From Acidisoma sp. PAMC 29798 (GTDB lineage Bacteria > Pseudomonadota > Alphaproteobacteria > Acetobacterales > Acetobacteraceae), in the NCBI RefSeq assembly GCF_030252425.1, contig NZ_CP126994.1, forward strand, positions 3,839,001 to 3,903,000: a stretch of 64,000 nt of DNA, read 5' to 3'. The position numbers were made by a program, and so were the translations under genes. The notes under the pieces were generated by a model, which worked only from the letters and a program-made list of their open reading frames with translations, did not search any database and was not told the origin of the DNA. Positions within the stretch are counted from its first letter, which is position 1, and every line of letters begins with the position of its first letter. Below, piece by piece: positions 54,235 through 63,278 of the stretch.

Positions 54235-55365
54235 CTATTCCTGCGCCGCACGGATTCCGAGTTGTGACAGGATCGCGCCCCGCATTCCGGCATCCGGCAC
54301 AACCTCAAGCAAGAGCTCAAGCAATGACAAGCGGCCGCGCCGCACCGCCTCCTCCAATGTATAAGCAAGCGGAGAGTGTGGCTCATGCGTCCGGAAATAC
54401 TCGGCGACCACGAGAAGATTTTGGAGCATATCTTCCCGCGTGACCGGCCGCCTGGCGTCTCCATTGGGCAGATCGCCTATTGCGCACACATCTTCGTGAT
54501 CCAGCAACGTTCCCGTATCCGGTCCTTGCATATCCGCAACCGCAGCGCCCGATGTCATCGGCGCCAGTTTGGATGCCACACGCAGGATTTTTTCTAGAAT
54601 GGCACCGACCCGGCTTGCCGGTGGCGCATCACGACCCAATGCCAACTCGGCAATGCGCGCGAGCTCTTGCCACCAGGCCAGGGCTGCGGCGGCGTCCGTA
54701 GCAAGCGCACGAAGGTGCTCCTGACCGAGAAGCTGAGCTTCGCTTTCCAAGTCATTGAGAACGAGCACACCTGACGCGAGACGCTTTTTCTTTCGCGCGG
54801 CATCCCCGATGCCCGCGACCTCTTCGGCTTGCTCATACTGCCAGAGCGTGATCGGCGTCTGATCCGGGCGATAAAAAAGAACGATCATGCGCAGAGGCTG
54901 CAGCAAAGTGCCGTCACCGCTGACACCATTGAGGCCCGCCAGCGGGATGCCGCGCACCTCATCGCCGCCTTCATCCGCCGAGGGGAAAAGCCCGTTCGAC
55001 CAGAACTCTCTCATAAGGCCAGCCATCAACTGCGCGCCGAATGCGAGGCCAGGTAGACCATGTAAACGCAGGGACGCCTCCGTCATCCAGGCCGCGACTT
55101 CCAGATCCTTCCCACTCTCGCGGAGGATTCGGCGCGCATTCTCCTCGACGATACGCCATTGACCCTCTGCGCCCGCATTGCGTCCATCGTGATCGGAGCC
55201 ACGTTCACTGGCACGCGCATCCGCGCGCGCGTCACGCAATCGGAAATACATCGATTGCGGCGATGTATCTGCGCGCGGATCGAGGCCTGAAGGCGCCTCG
55301 GGCCCGAAGGGTTCCAGCAGTGCTAGTACATCGAGCGATGTCACATCATCAACCTTCTGATTCAC
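54235..55365 (-). CDS. tssA: T6SS baseplate/tail assembly protein TssA (ImpA)
   Basis: TssA starts tail tube and sheath polymerisation at the baseplate. The 376-residue protein has the ImpA_N domain (about 10-130: LLEPFGPEAPSGLDPRAD, RIVEENARRILRESGKDLEVA in parts, LTEASLRLHGLPGL-like). A variable middle follows, then a C-terminal segment with TREDMLQNLLVVAEYFRTHEPHSP. The GTG at 55365 is the only start giving the whole domain. It is divergent from tssH with 111 bp between. Confidence 0.92.
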   Translation of the reverse strand: MNQKVDDVTSLDVLALLEPFGPEAPSGLDPRADTSPQSMYFRLRDARADARASERGSDHDGRNAGAEGQWRIVEENARRILRESGKDLEVAAWMTEASLRLHGLPGLAFGAQLMAGLMREFWSNGLFPSADEGGDEVRGIPLAGLNGVSGDGTLLQPLRMIVLFYRPDQTPITLWQYEQAEEVAGIGDAARKKKRLASGVLVLNDLESEAQLLGQEHLRALATDAAAALAWWQELARIAELALGRDAPPASRVGAILEKILRVASKLAPMTSGAAVADMQGPDTGTLLDHEDVCAIGDLPNGDARRPVTREDMLQNLLVVAEYFRTHEPHSPLAYTLEEAVRRGRLSLLELLLEVVPDAGMRGAILSQLGIRAAQE

Positions 55366-55476
55366 TGATAACGTCCTCGTATCGATGGGGATCGGTGTTA
55401 CGTGACACTCAACTGTAATTAGTCCGCGACCGCTTCAGGCGCTAGGTGACATGACGCGGCGCATGCGGGAGTATCC
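55366..55476. promoter_or_regulatory. Divergent intergenic region tssA/tssH
   Basis: The 111-bp gap separates divergently transcribed tssA and tssH and must hold both promoters if tssA is not read from elsewhere. A possible Shine-Dalgarno GGGAG precedes the tssH ATG. No operator repeat is obvious. Confidence 0.45.
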
Positions 55477-58131
55477 ATGGCGACCCTGGACCTGTCGATG
55501 CTTGTTACACGACTCAATGCCACGAGCAGGAAAAGCCTTGAATCCGCCGCGGGACTCACCGTGTCGCGCACGCATTACAATGTCGAACCGGAACATTGGC
55601 TGCTTCGGCTGATCGAAGCGCAGGACGCGGACATCCCTCTGGTGCTGCGGCACTTCAATGTCGATGAAGGTCATCTCGTTGCGGACCTTAATACCGTGCT
55701 GGACGGTATGAAGACCGGCAACGGACGCTCACCCTCGTTGTCACCAGAAATTGTTCGTCTCATCAAACAAGCCTGGCTCGCGGCATCCATCGGGCGCGAT
55801 GCCGCCGAGATTCGCTCGTCTGATCTTCTGTTCGCGTTGATCGATGATGAGCAACTGTCCGCCGCCTTGCGTCGCGCCGTGCCCCGACTGTTCCGCATCG
55901 ATACGACCATCGACCAGGCATCACTCGAGGCAATTCTCGCCCGAAGTGTGGAATCCGTCGGCACCCGGAAGCCGATGACGGCCGCACCGGGCGAGGCAAC
56001 AGGACCCGACGCATCCCCCGGCCCGCATGGACCGGGTGCTGCGCTGGAGACCTATACGGTCGATCTGACGCGCCGTGCGCGCAATGGCCAGATCGACCCC
56101 ATCGTCGGGCGTGACACGGAAATTCGCCAGATCATCGATATCCTGACGCGCAGGCGACAGAACAATCCGATTCTGGTCGGTGAGGCCGGGGTCGGAAAGA
56201 CGGCCGTGGTTGAGGCCTTGGCGCTGCGCGTCGCCGCCGGAGATGTGCCGCAATCCCTGGCCACCGCCGTTATCCGCACGCTCGATCTCGGCCTCTTGCA
56301 GGCGGGCGCCGGCATCAAGGGCGAGTTTGAGAACCGCCTGCGTGCCGTGATGCGCGGTGTCGCGGCGAGCCCCTTTCCGGTCATCCTGTTCGTCGATGAG
56401 GCGCATACGCTCATCGGCGCCGGTGGCGCCCCCGGCGCGGGGGATGCCGCCAACCTCTTGAAGCCGGCCTTGGCGCGTGGCGAGATCCGCATGATTGCGG
56501 CGACAACCTGGGCTGAATACAAAAAATATTTTGAGAAGGACGCGGCACTGACACGCCGCTTCCAACCGGTCATCGTCGGCGAACCCGATGAACCCGCGGC
56601 GATAGCGATGATCCGCGGCTTGGTCTCCACCTTGGAAGCCCATCACGACATTCCCATCCTGGATGAGGCCGTAACGGCGGCGGTGCGCCTGTCTGCGCGC
56701 TATATCCCCAGCCGCCAATTGCCCGACAAGGCAGTCAGCCTGCTGGACACCGCCTGCGCGCGCGTGGCGATGACCCAGGCCAATGCCCCAGCAGCCCTGG
56801 AAGACGTCTGCAGGCGGCTTGGTCTAATCGAGACGGAGTGTGGCGTCTTGAGTCGCGAAATCGCCCTGGGCGGCGCCCATGGGGACCGCATGGCCCTTCT
56901 GGCCGCAGAACGGAACACGCTCCTCGAACGCGAGACCACGCTCACCACGCGCTGGGAGTCCGAGCGCACGCTCGTGGACGACCTTCGGACGTCCCGGCAG
57001 GCTTTGCTCGCGGCGCCCCCGGCCGATGAGGATGGTTCCGCGCGCGCCCGCTATACCGACTTGCGCAGCCAGTTGAGTGTCTTGCAGGGAGAGCAACCGC
57101 TGGTCTTCCCTGTGGTCGATGCGCAGGCCGTGGCCGAGGTCGTCGCAGATTGGACCGGCATCCCCACGGGCCGCATGCGGTCCGACGAAATTCGGACCAT
57201 CCTCGATCTTCAATCGGCGTTGGCGCGACGCATTATCGGCCAGGACCACGCGCTGAAGGCCGTGACACAAGCGATCCAGACCTCGCGGGCCGGCCTCACC
57301 GATCCGCGCAAACCGGTCGGCGTGTTTCTGATGGTGGGCACCTCCGGCACCGGCAAAACCGAGACCGCCATGGCGCTCGCCGAGTTACTGTTTGGCGATG
57401 AGCAGACACTCACCGTCATCAATATGTCCGAGTTCAAGGAGGAGCATAAGGTCAGTCTCCTCATGGGCAGCCCGCCCGGCTATGTCGGATACGGCGAAGG
57501 GGGAATTCTGACGGAGGCTGTACGCCGCAGGCCCTATTCGGTGATCTTGCTTGACGAGATGGAGAAGGCCCATCCCGGCGTGCAGGATGTCTTCTATCAG
57601 GTCTTCGACAAGGGCCACATGATGGACGGCGAAGGTCGCGCCATTGATTTCAAGAATACCATCATCATCATGACGTCGAACGCGGCGTCGGACATGCTCA
57701 CGCGTCTGTACGCGGACGAGGAAACGGCACCCGCGCCTGAGGCTCTGGCCGGGTTGCTGCATGATGAATTGGCGAAAGTCTTCAAGCCAGCATTTCTCGG
57801 GCGCGTTAAGCTCGTACCTTATAAACCTCTGAATGGCTCGGTTCTGCGCGGGATCGTTGTTCTGCAGCTAGACCGCATCAGCCAAAGATTTCGCGCGCGC
57901 TTCGCGACAGACCTCGTCTTCGATCCCGCTGTGATCGAGGCTGTCGCCCTGCGCTGCACGGAGAGCGCGGTCGGCGCGCGTGCGATCGAGGCAATCTTGT
58001 CCGATACGCTATTGCCGGAACTATCGACACGAATGCTCGCTCAGATGTCTGAAGGGCATGTGATCGAGACCGTTGCCGTCGATTTGGATACCACTGGCGC
58101 ATTTCGATACGCACTGAACCGCGTATCGTGA
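55477..58131 (+). CDS. tssH: T6SS ATPase TssH (ClpV)
   Basis: AAA+ unfoldase that disassembles contracted sheaths for reuse. The 884 residues have the ClpV N-domain (about 1-150), Walker A GEAGVGKTAVVEAL near 235, Walker B with VILFVDEAHTLIGAGG, a short middle domain, and the second AAA+ module with Walker A GTSGTGKTETA near 619 and VILLDEMEKAHP. GYVGYGEGGILTEAVRRRPY distinguishes ClpV-like from ClpB pore loops. ATG at 55477 follows GGGAG. hcp starts 13 bp after the stop. Confidence 0.96.
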   Translation: MATLDLSMLVTRLNATSRKSLESAAGLTVSRTHYNVEPEHWLLRLIEAQDADIPLVLRHFNVDEGHLVADLNTVLDGMKTGNGRSPSLSPEIVRLIKQAWLAASIGRDAAEIRSSDLLFALIDDEQLSAALRRAVPRLFRIDTTIDQASLEAILARSVESVGTRKPMTAAPGEATGPDASPGPHGPGAALETYTVDLTRRARNGQIDPIVGRDTEIRQIIDILTRRRQNNPILVGEAGVGKTAVVEALALRVAAGDVPQSLATAVIRTLDLGLLQAGAGIKGEFENRLRAVMRGVAASPFPVILFVDEAHTLIGAGGAPGAGDAANLLKPALARGEIRMIAATTWAEYKKYFEKDAALTRRFQPVIVGEPDEPAAIAMIRGLVSTLEAHHDIPILDEAVTAAVRLSARYIPSRQLPDKAVSLLDTACARVAMTQANAPAALEDVCRRLGLIETECGVLSREIALGGAHGDRMALLAAERNTLLERETTLTTRWESERTLVDDLRTSRQALLAAPPADEDGSARARYTDLRSQLSVLQGEQPLVFPVVDAQAVAEVVADWTGIPTGRMRSDEIRTILDLQSALARRIIGQDHALKAVTQAIQTSRAGLTDPRKPVGVFLMVGTSGTGKTETAMALAELLFGDEQTLTVINMSEFKEEHKVSLLMGSPPGYVGYGEGGILTEAVRRRPYSVILLDEMEKAHPGVQDVFYQVFDKGHMMDGEGRAIDFKNTIIIMTSNAASDMLTRLYADEETAPAPEALAGLLHDELAKVFKPAFLGRVKLVPYKPLNGSVLRGIVVLQLDRISQRFRARFATDLVFDPAVIEAVALRCTESAVGARAIEAILSDTLLPELSTRMLAQMSEGHVIETVAVDLDTTGAFRYALNRVS

Positions 58132-58144
58132 AACAGGAGCTCAC

Positions 58145-58621
58145 ATGGCAATCTATATGCAATTCCCCGGCTGTGACGGTGACGTTACCGAATCAGGGCA
58201 CACGAGCTGGATCGAGCTGACCGGCTTTCAGTGGGGCGTCGGACGCGGCATCTCAAGCGCCGTCGGCTCCTCCGCCGAGCGTGAATCGACCGCGCCGCAG
58301 GTTGATGAAGTCACTGTCAATAAGGACAATGACATTTCAACCGGCAAGCTGATGACCCAGGCGCTTTCGGGCCATGGCGCTACCGTGCAGATCGACTTCA
58401 CGCGCACCTATAAGGAGGCGCAGGAGATCTACCTGACGCTCATTCTGACGAACACCATCATCAGCCATTACAGCCATCAGTCGCGCGGCGACCGCCCCGG
58501 GGAGACGCTCGCCCTGAACTTCACGAAGGTGCAGTTCACAACGAAGCAGATGTCCCCGGACGGCACGCAGGGCAGCCCGGATCACGTAATCTACGATCTG
58601 TCCACCGCCCAAACCTCCTAA
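58145..58621 (+). CDS. hcp: T6SS tube protein Hcp (TssD)
   Basis: Hexameric ring protein of the expelled inner tube, and often an effector chaperone. The 158 residues contain MAIYMQFPGCDGDVTESGH, WIELTGFQWGVGRGISSAVG and DKDNDISTGKLMTQAL-like sequence, typical Hcp1. AGGAG lies seven bases before the ATG. It is co-transcribed with tssH. A strong hairpin follows directly, before the candidate effector gene. Confidence 0.97.
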   Translation: MAIYMQFPGCDGDVTESGHTSWIELTGFQWGVGRGISSAVGSSAERESTAPQVDEVTVNKDNDISTGKLMTQALSGHGATVQIDFTRTYKEAQEIYLTLILTNTIISHYSHQSRGDRPGETLALNFTKVQFTTKQMSPDGTQGSPDHVIYDLSTAQTS

Positions 58622-58626
58622 GACAG

Positions 58627-58673
58627 ACGCATGAGGCCGCGGTCTTGCGCCGCGGCCTCATGCGTTTCGTTTC
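58627..58673 (+). terminator. Strong hairpin after hcp (16-bp perfect stem)
   Basis: The arm at 58627-58642 (ACGCATGAGGCCGCGG) and its exact reverse complement at 58650-58665 enclose a 7-base loop. They are followed by TTCGTTTCG, a poor T tract. It should terminate or partly attenuate, and protect the hcp 3' end, lowering expression of the next gene relative to hcp. Confidence 0.8.
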
Positions 58674-58715
58674 GTCAAGCCGCTGCCGGTGATCTCAGCA
58701 GAAGTGAGTGTGGGT

Positions 58716-59768
58716 ATGGAACCTTACAAATTCGGCTTTACAAAGGGCGCTGTTAAGCCACACACCTTTCATGCGGGCTTTCTCCCCGACAAGGCTGCTC
58801 AGGCGCGGGCCCTCAAGGAGTCCGGTCAAGGCGATCTCGATCTTTATGATCTGCTGGCTGAGGCCCTGGCGGCAGGCATGGCCGCATCGGGGTATGGCAT
58901 CGAACACGCTTATAAGGCCGTCGCCTCCATTCCAAAAATTGGCTTGGATGGCATGAAGGCCCAGGATATGCAGGAAAAGGGTGTTGGCAAGACATCCGCG
59001 AAGCGGAATCCCCTCATTGATGACGCAACAGGTGACAGTCCCGTCACGCATAAATACTTGATAGCCCGTCGATACAAGAAGATCGGCGGCAATGTGTTGC
59101 AGGGTGTCAGCAGTGCGCTGAGCGCCGCGCCGCCCACAGCGGTCAATATTCCCGGCACCATCTATCACGGCCAGGCGGTTGCATTGACAGCGGTCCATAT
59201 CGCGAAGATTGAGTATATCTCTAAAAAGTACAGTAAGACTCAGCACAACAACGACCAAATCATTAAAGACTGGTGTTTGCTGATCCGCACCATGAAGTCG
59301 ATCAAGATCGCAGTACGCGGCACCCAGCTTGTGGGGTCGGTTATTCCGCATGCGTCCATCCCGACCTCCATTCTGTCGGCGGTGATGAAGTCAGGGATCA
59401 AGCTGACCATGCCGGGCGCCTGTTACGCGGCAGCAGCCCAGTTGCAAGCCCTGGCGTTTCAAGAACAGGGCTTCGGTTTAAGACACACCCCAGTCCGGTC
59501 TTCGACCTTTCAGCCAAATGAGCGCCTGCCGTCCAAGACCCCATCCCGGACGTCATTCAAGCCGGCACTGCCGACCATTCAGGAAGACCGCGCGTTCACA
59601 CCACCACCTCGGATAACCGGCCCGGACGCGGGTCCGGCATCAGCTGTGATTTGGGAGATTTTCACCAAGCGTGGCGCCACCCGGTTGCTAGGAAAATACG
59701 ATGTCGCGGCCTTGATCCGCGAACCGGCGGGGTGGATGGCGCTGGCGGATAAACTTCTCCTCATTTAG
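58716..59768 (+). CDS. Unknown hcp-linked protein, candidate T6SS effector
   Basis: No family recognised with confidence. The 350 residues have an N-terminal hydrophilic part (PYKFGFTKGAVKPHTFHAGF), a central portion with moderately hydrophobic stretches (about 125-160 and 205-245), a proline-rich linker (about 265-305) and a conserved-looking end WEIFTKRGATRLLGKYDVAALIREP...ADKLLLI (last ~45 residues). No signal peptide. ATG 58716 is chosen over GTG 58689; neither has a strong Shine-Dalgarno. GC content and codon use look lower than in neighbours, as often seen for transferred effectors. No small immunity-like gene is evident downstream. Confidence 0.65.
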   Translation: MEPYKFGFTKGAVKPHTFHAGFLPDKAAQARALKESGQGDLDLYDLLAEALAAGMAASGYGIEHAYKAVASIPKIGLDGMKAQDMQEKGVGKTSAKRNPLIDDATGDSPVTHKYLIARRYKKIGGNVLQGVSSALSAAPPTAVNIPGTIYHGQAVALTAVHIAKIEYISKKYSKTQHNNDQIIKDWCLLIRTMKSIKIAVRGTQLVGSVIPHASIPTSILSAVMKSGIKLTMPGACYAAAAQLQALAFQEQGFGLRHTPVRSSTFQPNERLPSKTPSRTSFKPALPTIQEDRAFTPPPRITGPDAGPASAVIWEIFTKRGATRLLGKYDVAALIREPAGWMALADKLLLI

Positions 59769-59810
59769 CAACGTGAGTGGGGTACGCGCCTGGGGATCGA
59801 CCGATTAAGG

Positions 59811-59948
59811 CTAGGTCTTTGACCGTCTGCCGGCGTGTTGATTCTTAAACTGCACAGGCCTGAGGTCATTAAGGGCTGAGTGCAACTTCCGAGAATTATT
59901 AAGCTCCGCGATAAATCGCGCAAGGTCGGCCGCGAGTTCGGTCTCACA
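59811..59948 (-). pseudogene. C-terminal fragment of an IS3-family transposase
   Basis: On the minus strand a 45-codon stretch reads RFIAELNNSRKLHSALNDLR and on to PVQFKNQHAG before a TAG stop. This matches the end of IS3-type OrfB proteins (FI-x-N-x2-RLHSAL-x-Y-x-P-x-F-E). No upstream catalytic region and no OrfA are present. It marks an old insertion between the T6SS locus and the LysR region. Nothing else is visible in 59769-60022. Confidence 0.75.
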
Positions 59949-60022
59949 TCTCCTTCGGATCATGCTCTGGAAGGCGATGACGATCTCGCGCGCCTCGACA
60001 AGCAGCGTTACGCTGGTCTCGA

Positions 60023-60934
60023 TCAGACGCTACTGTTGGCGCGCGCTCGTGGCCCAACCGCGCGCAGCAGCTCGGCGACAAGCGTCACCGCCGGGTCCAT
60101 GTCGGTCCGATGGTGCCGGACGAGGTGAAGCGAAACCGGCTCAAGGGCTATTGGTACGGGACGGGAGGTCAGCCGCGCTGAAGCGGAACTAACCATCACT
60201 CCGGTCGGAAACGCGCCCAGTAAATCCGTATCACACAATAGCTCCAGAGCGTGCAGAACTGTCGCGACACGTCGGTGACGCCCGATCCGAGCGAGCGCCG
60301 CGTCGACCGACCCCTGCCGGTCGCCGCGACCAGAAACAACAACATGGGAGAAGGCTAGCCAGCAGTCGAGGTCGAATGTCTTGACCGCTGCAGCCGGATG
60401 ATCGTGTCGCATCAGCACGCTATAAGGATATGTGCCGAAATGCTCAGTCCGCAGCGCGTTGCCGGTGGTGGACGCGACGGTAATGGCGAGGTCTACCTCA
60501 CCTCGTTGAAGTCGATCGACTTCATCACCAGCGTGCCAGGGATGAAAGATTAAGTCGATGCCCGGTGCTCGCTTCGCTAACTCAGCCGTCAATGCGGCGC
60601 CAAGCGCGGCGCCGGGAACGTCGGACGCGACGAGCCGGACTGCGCCGCGAAGATCGGCCAGCTCGGGTGGCCCGGCCGCAACGATGACCGCCAGTTCGGC
60701 TAGAGCGGCCCGCAGAGGTCCACGCATTGCATCAGCGCGCTGCGTTCGACGAAGCCCGCTCGGTTGAGCCCGTTCCAACAGTGGATCGCCGAACAGCGCC
60801 CGTGCCCGGGCAAGCGCGTTCGATGCAGCTGGCTGGGATAGGCCGAGCCGAAGTGCGGCCCGGCCTACATGCGCTTCGTCCAATAGCGCATCCACGATCA
60901 CGAGGAGGTTGAGGTCGACCCTACGAAGCTTCAT
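60023..60934 (-). CDS. LysR-family transcriptional regulator
   Basis: The 303 residues have the N-terminal winged HTH (DLNLLVIVDALLDEAHVGRAALRLGLSQPAASNALARARALF, about 7-50) and a C-terminal effector-binding domain. The recognition helix SQPAASNALARAR is typical. It is divergent from a broken quinone-reductase gene 85 bp away, the usual arrangement of a LysR protein with its target. Inducer unknown. The end overlaps no other gene. Confidence 0.9.
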   Translation of the reverse strand: MKLRRVDLNLLVIVDALLDEAHVGRAALRLGLSQPAASNALARARALFGDPLLERAQPSGLRRTQRADAMRGPLRAALAELAVIVAAGPPELADLRGAVRLVASDVPGAALGAALTAELAKRAPGIDLIFHPWHAGDEVDRLQRGEVDLAITVASTTGNALRTEHFGTYPYSVLMRHDHPAAAVKTFDLDCWLAFSHVVVSGRGDRQGSVDAALARIGRHRRVATVLHALELLCDTDLLGAFPTGVMVSSASARLTSRPVPIALEPVSLHLVRHHRTDMDPAVTLVAELLRAVGPRARANSSV

Positions 60935-61019
60935 GCGATGAATAGCATATCATACCAAATATCATTTTGACCAATGTGGTTTGGCTTTGATAGTCGATGC
61001 TTTTACGGAGGCAGCGACT

Positions 61020-61197
61020 ATGATCACCCTGTTGGTGCTTGCCAATCCCGATCTTGCTGTCTCACGTGCCAACCGTGCGCTTCTCGCTGGGCTGAAGGCC
61101 CTACCGGGATTGTTTCAGCACCGATGCTGATGCCGCGGTTGAAGTCAACGACTCAAACGAGGTCTTCGGCCTTGGCGGTCAGGCGGTAGAATCATGA
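61020..61197 (+). pseudogene. Degraded NAD(P)H quinone oxidoreductase-like gene
   Basis: ATG at 61020, preceded by GGAGG about ten bases upstream, starts MITLLVLANPDLAVSRANRALL and GLKALPG, matching the N-terminus of flavodoxin-fold NAD(P)H:quinone reductases (KefF/MdaB type). The frame stops after 36 codons (61130). A different frame, from about 61111, encodes FSTDADAAVEVND...GGQAVES up to TGA at 61197, perhaps the tail of another or the same gene. Most of a ~190-residue protein is missing, so an internal deletion is likely. Confidence 0.65.
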
Positions 61198-61234
61198 ACC
61201 GGCAGATTGGATATCTCGAATGAAGGAGGCTGAA

Positions 61235-61942
61235 TTGGTTAAAGATCTCTTAAACATCGTGATCATTGGCGGATCATCTGGAATCGGCCTCGCTACTGCT
61301 CAAGCTGCACACCTAAGAGGCCTACGTCCGATCATTGTCGGACGGGACCGCGCGAAGCTTGCATATGCGATCGATATTATCGGTCCCAACGCGACGAGCG
61401 TTGTTGCGGACGCAATGGACCGGACGGCTTTAGAGCGGGTCTTTTCTGAAATCGGGACCATCAACCATCTGGTTATCGCAGCGTCGGGCGGGCGCGGGGC
61501 TGGGGCTTTCGCCAGCTTGGCGGAAAAAGATCTTAAGGCCGGATTCGAAGGAAAGTTTTGGGCGCATTGGAACGCCGCGCAAGCTGCACTGACTCATCTT
61601 GAGTCCGGTGGATCGATAACCCTGATCACGGGGGCGTCGTCTCGTGTCGCAGCTCCAGGGACATCAGGTCTGGCGGCAATCAACGGGGCACTGGAGCGGA
61701 TGGTCCCGACTCTTGCACGCGAACTGGCCCCTGTCCGGGTCAACGCAGTGTCGCCTGGCGTTATCGATACTCCATGGTGGGCCGACAAGCCCATTGGCAT
61801 GTTCGACGAAGCGAGCCGCCGCGCTCCGCTGAAACGGGCTGGTCGGTCTGATGAAGTAGCCGATGCTGTATTGTTTTTGATTGGCAACGCATTTGTGACA
61901 GGGGTCGTCCTAGACGTTGATGGCGGCCTCCACCTCACCTGA
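61235..61942 (+). CDS. Short-chain dehydrogenase/reductase family protein lacking YxxxK
   Basis: Rossmann-fold protein of about 235 residues. NAD(P) binding motif IIGGSSGIGLATA, IVGRDRAKL, and NHLVIAASGGRG are present, as are VRVNAVSPGVIDTPWW and the end VTGVVLDVDGGLHLT. At the catalytic site the usual Y-x3-K reads L-x3-N (SGLAAINGALE), so the classical proton relay is missing. The start TTG 61235 is chosen because AAGGAGG (61223-61229) sits five bases upstream; an in-frame ATG at 61220 lies before that site and would leave it inside the gene. Confidence 0.85.
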   Translation: MVKDLLNIVIIGGSSGIGLATAQAAHLRGLRPIIVGRDRAKLAYAIDIIGPNATSVVADAMDRTALERVFSEIGTINHLVIAASGGRGAGAFASLAEKDLKAGFEGKFWAHWNAAQAALTHLESGGSITLITGASSRVAAPGTSGLAAINGALERMVPTLARELAPVRVNAVSPGVIDTPWWADKPIGMFDEASRRAPLKRAGRSDEVADAVLFLIGNAFVTGVVLDVDGGLHLT

Positions 61943-62050
61943 AGTCCTGTTAGATGCAGGACACCCCGCATCACGCGTTGGGGGCAGGCCATGCAACCAC
62001 CCTACTGCTCCTGCGACGGTATGGCTGGGCTAGCGTTCCCGTCTACCACC

Positions 62051-62467
62051 CTACCATACCAAATCTCGGGTCTGAACTGGATCAGGCGGTGTCGAAGTTG
62101 CCCAGCGCTCTACGATCCTGCCGTCTTCCAGGCGGTATTGAACGAATGCGCGGAATGCAACCCTGATCGAAGTCTCGGCGTCCGTCCCCGACCACACACC
62201 TCGGACCACGACCATATCACCCTCGGCAACGACGCTGAGCAGATCGACATGAAAATCAGGAAAGCGTGCGAACATCGCTTCCATCCGCCTCATGCCGTCT
62301 TCGACGCTTCCACTGGAACCTTCAGGGCCATCATGATCCACATACCGGTCTATCGCGATAGTTCTCGAGATCGCATCGGGCTCCCTGCGGTTGATCGATC
62401 CCTCGAAGTGGTCGATCACCACCCGCTTGTTTGAGTCCGCGACGTTCGTTGTTTGGATGTCAGTCAT
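62051..62467 (-). CDS. SnoaL-like / NTF2-fold protein
   Basis: The 138-residue protein has the alpha+beta cone pattern of SnoaL-like polyketide cyclase / ester cyclase proteins: VVIDHFEGSINRREPDAI, YVDHDGPEG, MRRMEAMFARFPDFHVDLLSVVAEGDMVVVRGVWSGT (about 60-100, in parts) and YRLEDGRIVERWATS. Substrate unknown. ATG at 62467 is used; an in-frame ATG at 62500 would add residues without family similarity. It is convergent with the SDR gene; functional linkage is not clear. Confidence 0.85.
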   Translation of the reverse strand: MTDIQTTNVADSNKRVVIDHFEGSINRREPDAISRTIAIDRYVDHDGPEGSSGSVEDGMRRMEAMFARFPDFHVDLLSVVAEGDMVVVRGVWSGTDAETSIRVAFRAFVQYRLEDGRIVERWATSTPPDPVQTRDLVW

Positions 62468-62737
62468 TGCTACTCTTCTAAATGCAGCCTGCGGCATCAT
62501 GCCGTGTCACAAGCCATCCGACTAGAATGCATGAGGATGCAGCGGGCCTCGGCGGGGCTCATCGTGACCAAATGTGCGGCCGTGCGACTGGAGAGCGCCG
62601 GCATCATGCATGCGCCCAGCGTCTTGGTCTGCCGCCAGCGTGTGATCCGGGTGTGATGTTATTGGACGGAGCGCCTGACAGACTCAGGTGATGGTATACC
62701 GAGGCTAACGAAGCCATCCGCTACAAACGCCGAAAGC
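62468..62737. other. 270-bp gap without a convincing gene
   Basis: No tRNA, repeat or full gene is recognised. A minus-strand stretch of about 55 codons without stop (near 62497-62655) has no start and no recognised similarity, so I do not call it. The gap separates two minus-strand genes and could hold the promoter of the SnoaL-like gene. Confidence 0.4.
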
Positions 62738-63229
62738 TTATTTCTTCCATGACTTAGATTTGAGCAAAATAATGAAGATCATCAAGTGCGAGATAATGAC
62801 TAAGGGAGCGTAAAACGTATAGACATACCAAAAGGTAGCTAGGTTGAAGCTCGGCACGTTCAACTGCAAGACTCCGCGTACTCCGTTTAGCAGGTCAACG
62901 AACCCCCATATGTTGGTCACCCACACCAGAGGAATGGCAAAACGCAAGCTGCTCCGAAGGGCAAAGATAGCAACGAGGGCCAGCGCCGCTTCTAAGAGAT
63001 CGCCGTAAGCTGCACTGGAAAGGAACTCTCCGGGAAGTTTCGGATCGACCATACCCGTAACCAACAAGGTCATTCCCACATAGCGGGGCACATGCACCCA
63101 GAGCAGGAGCGTTAGAGCAGAATTACGAGGCAGCTTGGTTAGCGACGGCCACACATACCAAACTGCGACGATGGTGAAGACGACGCAACTCACTACAAGC
63201 TGCATCCAGAATATTGCGACGCTACTCAT
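62738..63229 (-). CDS. Small integral membrane protein, unknown
   Basis: No family recognised. The 163 residues contain about five hydrophobic helices: near 3-27, 42-60, 72-92, 97-118 and 132-157 (APLVIISHLMIFIILL). The tail is basic (KSKSWKK). A short amphipathic VDPKLPGEFLSSAAYGD loop links helices two and three. It lies between the SnoaL-like and oxidoreductase genes, transcribed in the same direction as both, 49 bp after the oxidoreductase stop. Base composition is clearly less GC-rich than in the T6SS region, hinting at separate origin. Confidence 0.75.
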   Translation of the reverse strand: MSSVAIFWMQLVVSCVVFTIVAVWYVWPSLTKLPRNSALTLLLWVHVPRYVGMTLLVTGMVDPKLPGEFLSSAAYGDLLEAALALVAIFALRSSLRFAIPLVWVTNIWGFVDLLNGVRGVLQLNVPSFNLATFWYVYTFYAPLVIISHLMIFIILLKSKSWKK

Positions 63230-63278
63230 CTCTAACTACTCCTATTTATGTGCTTTACGAGCCTCAATCGAATTGCCT

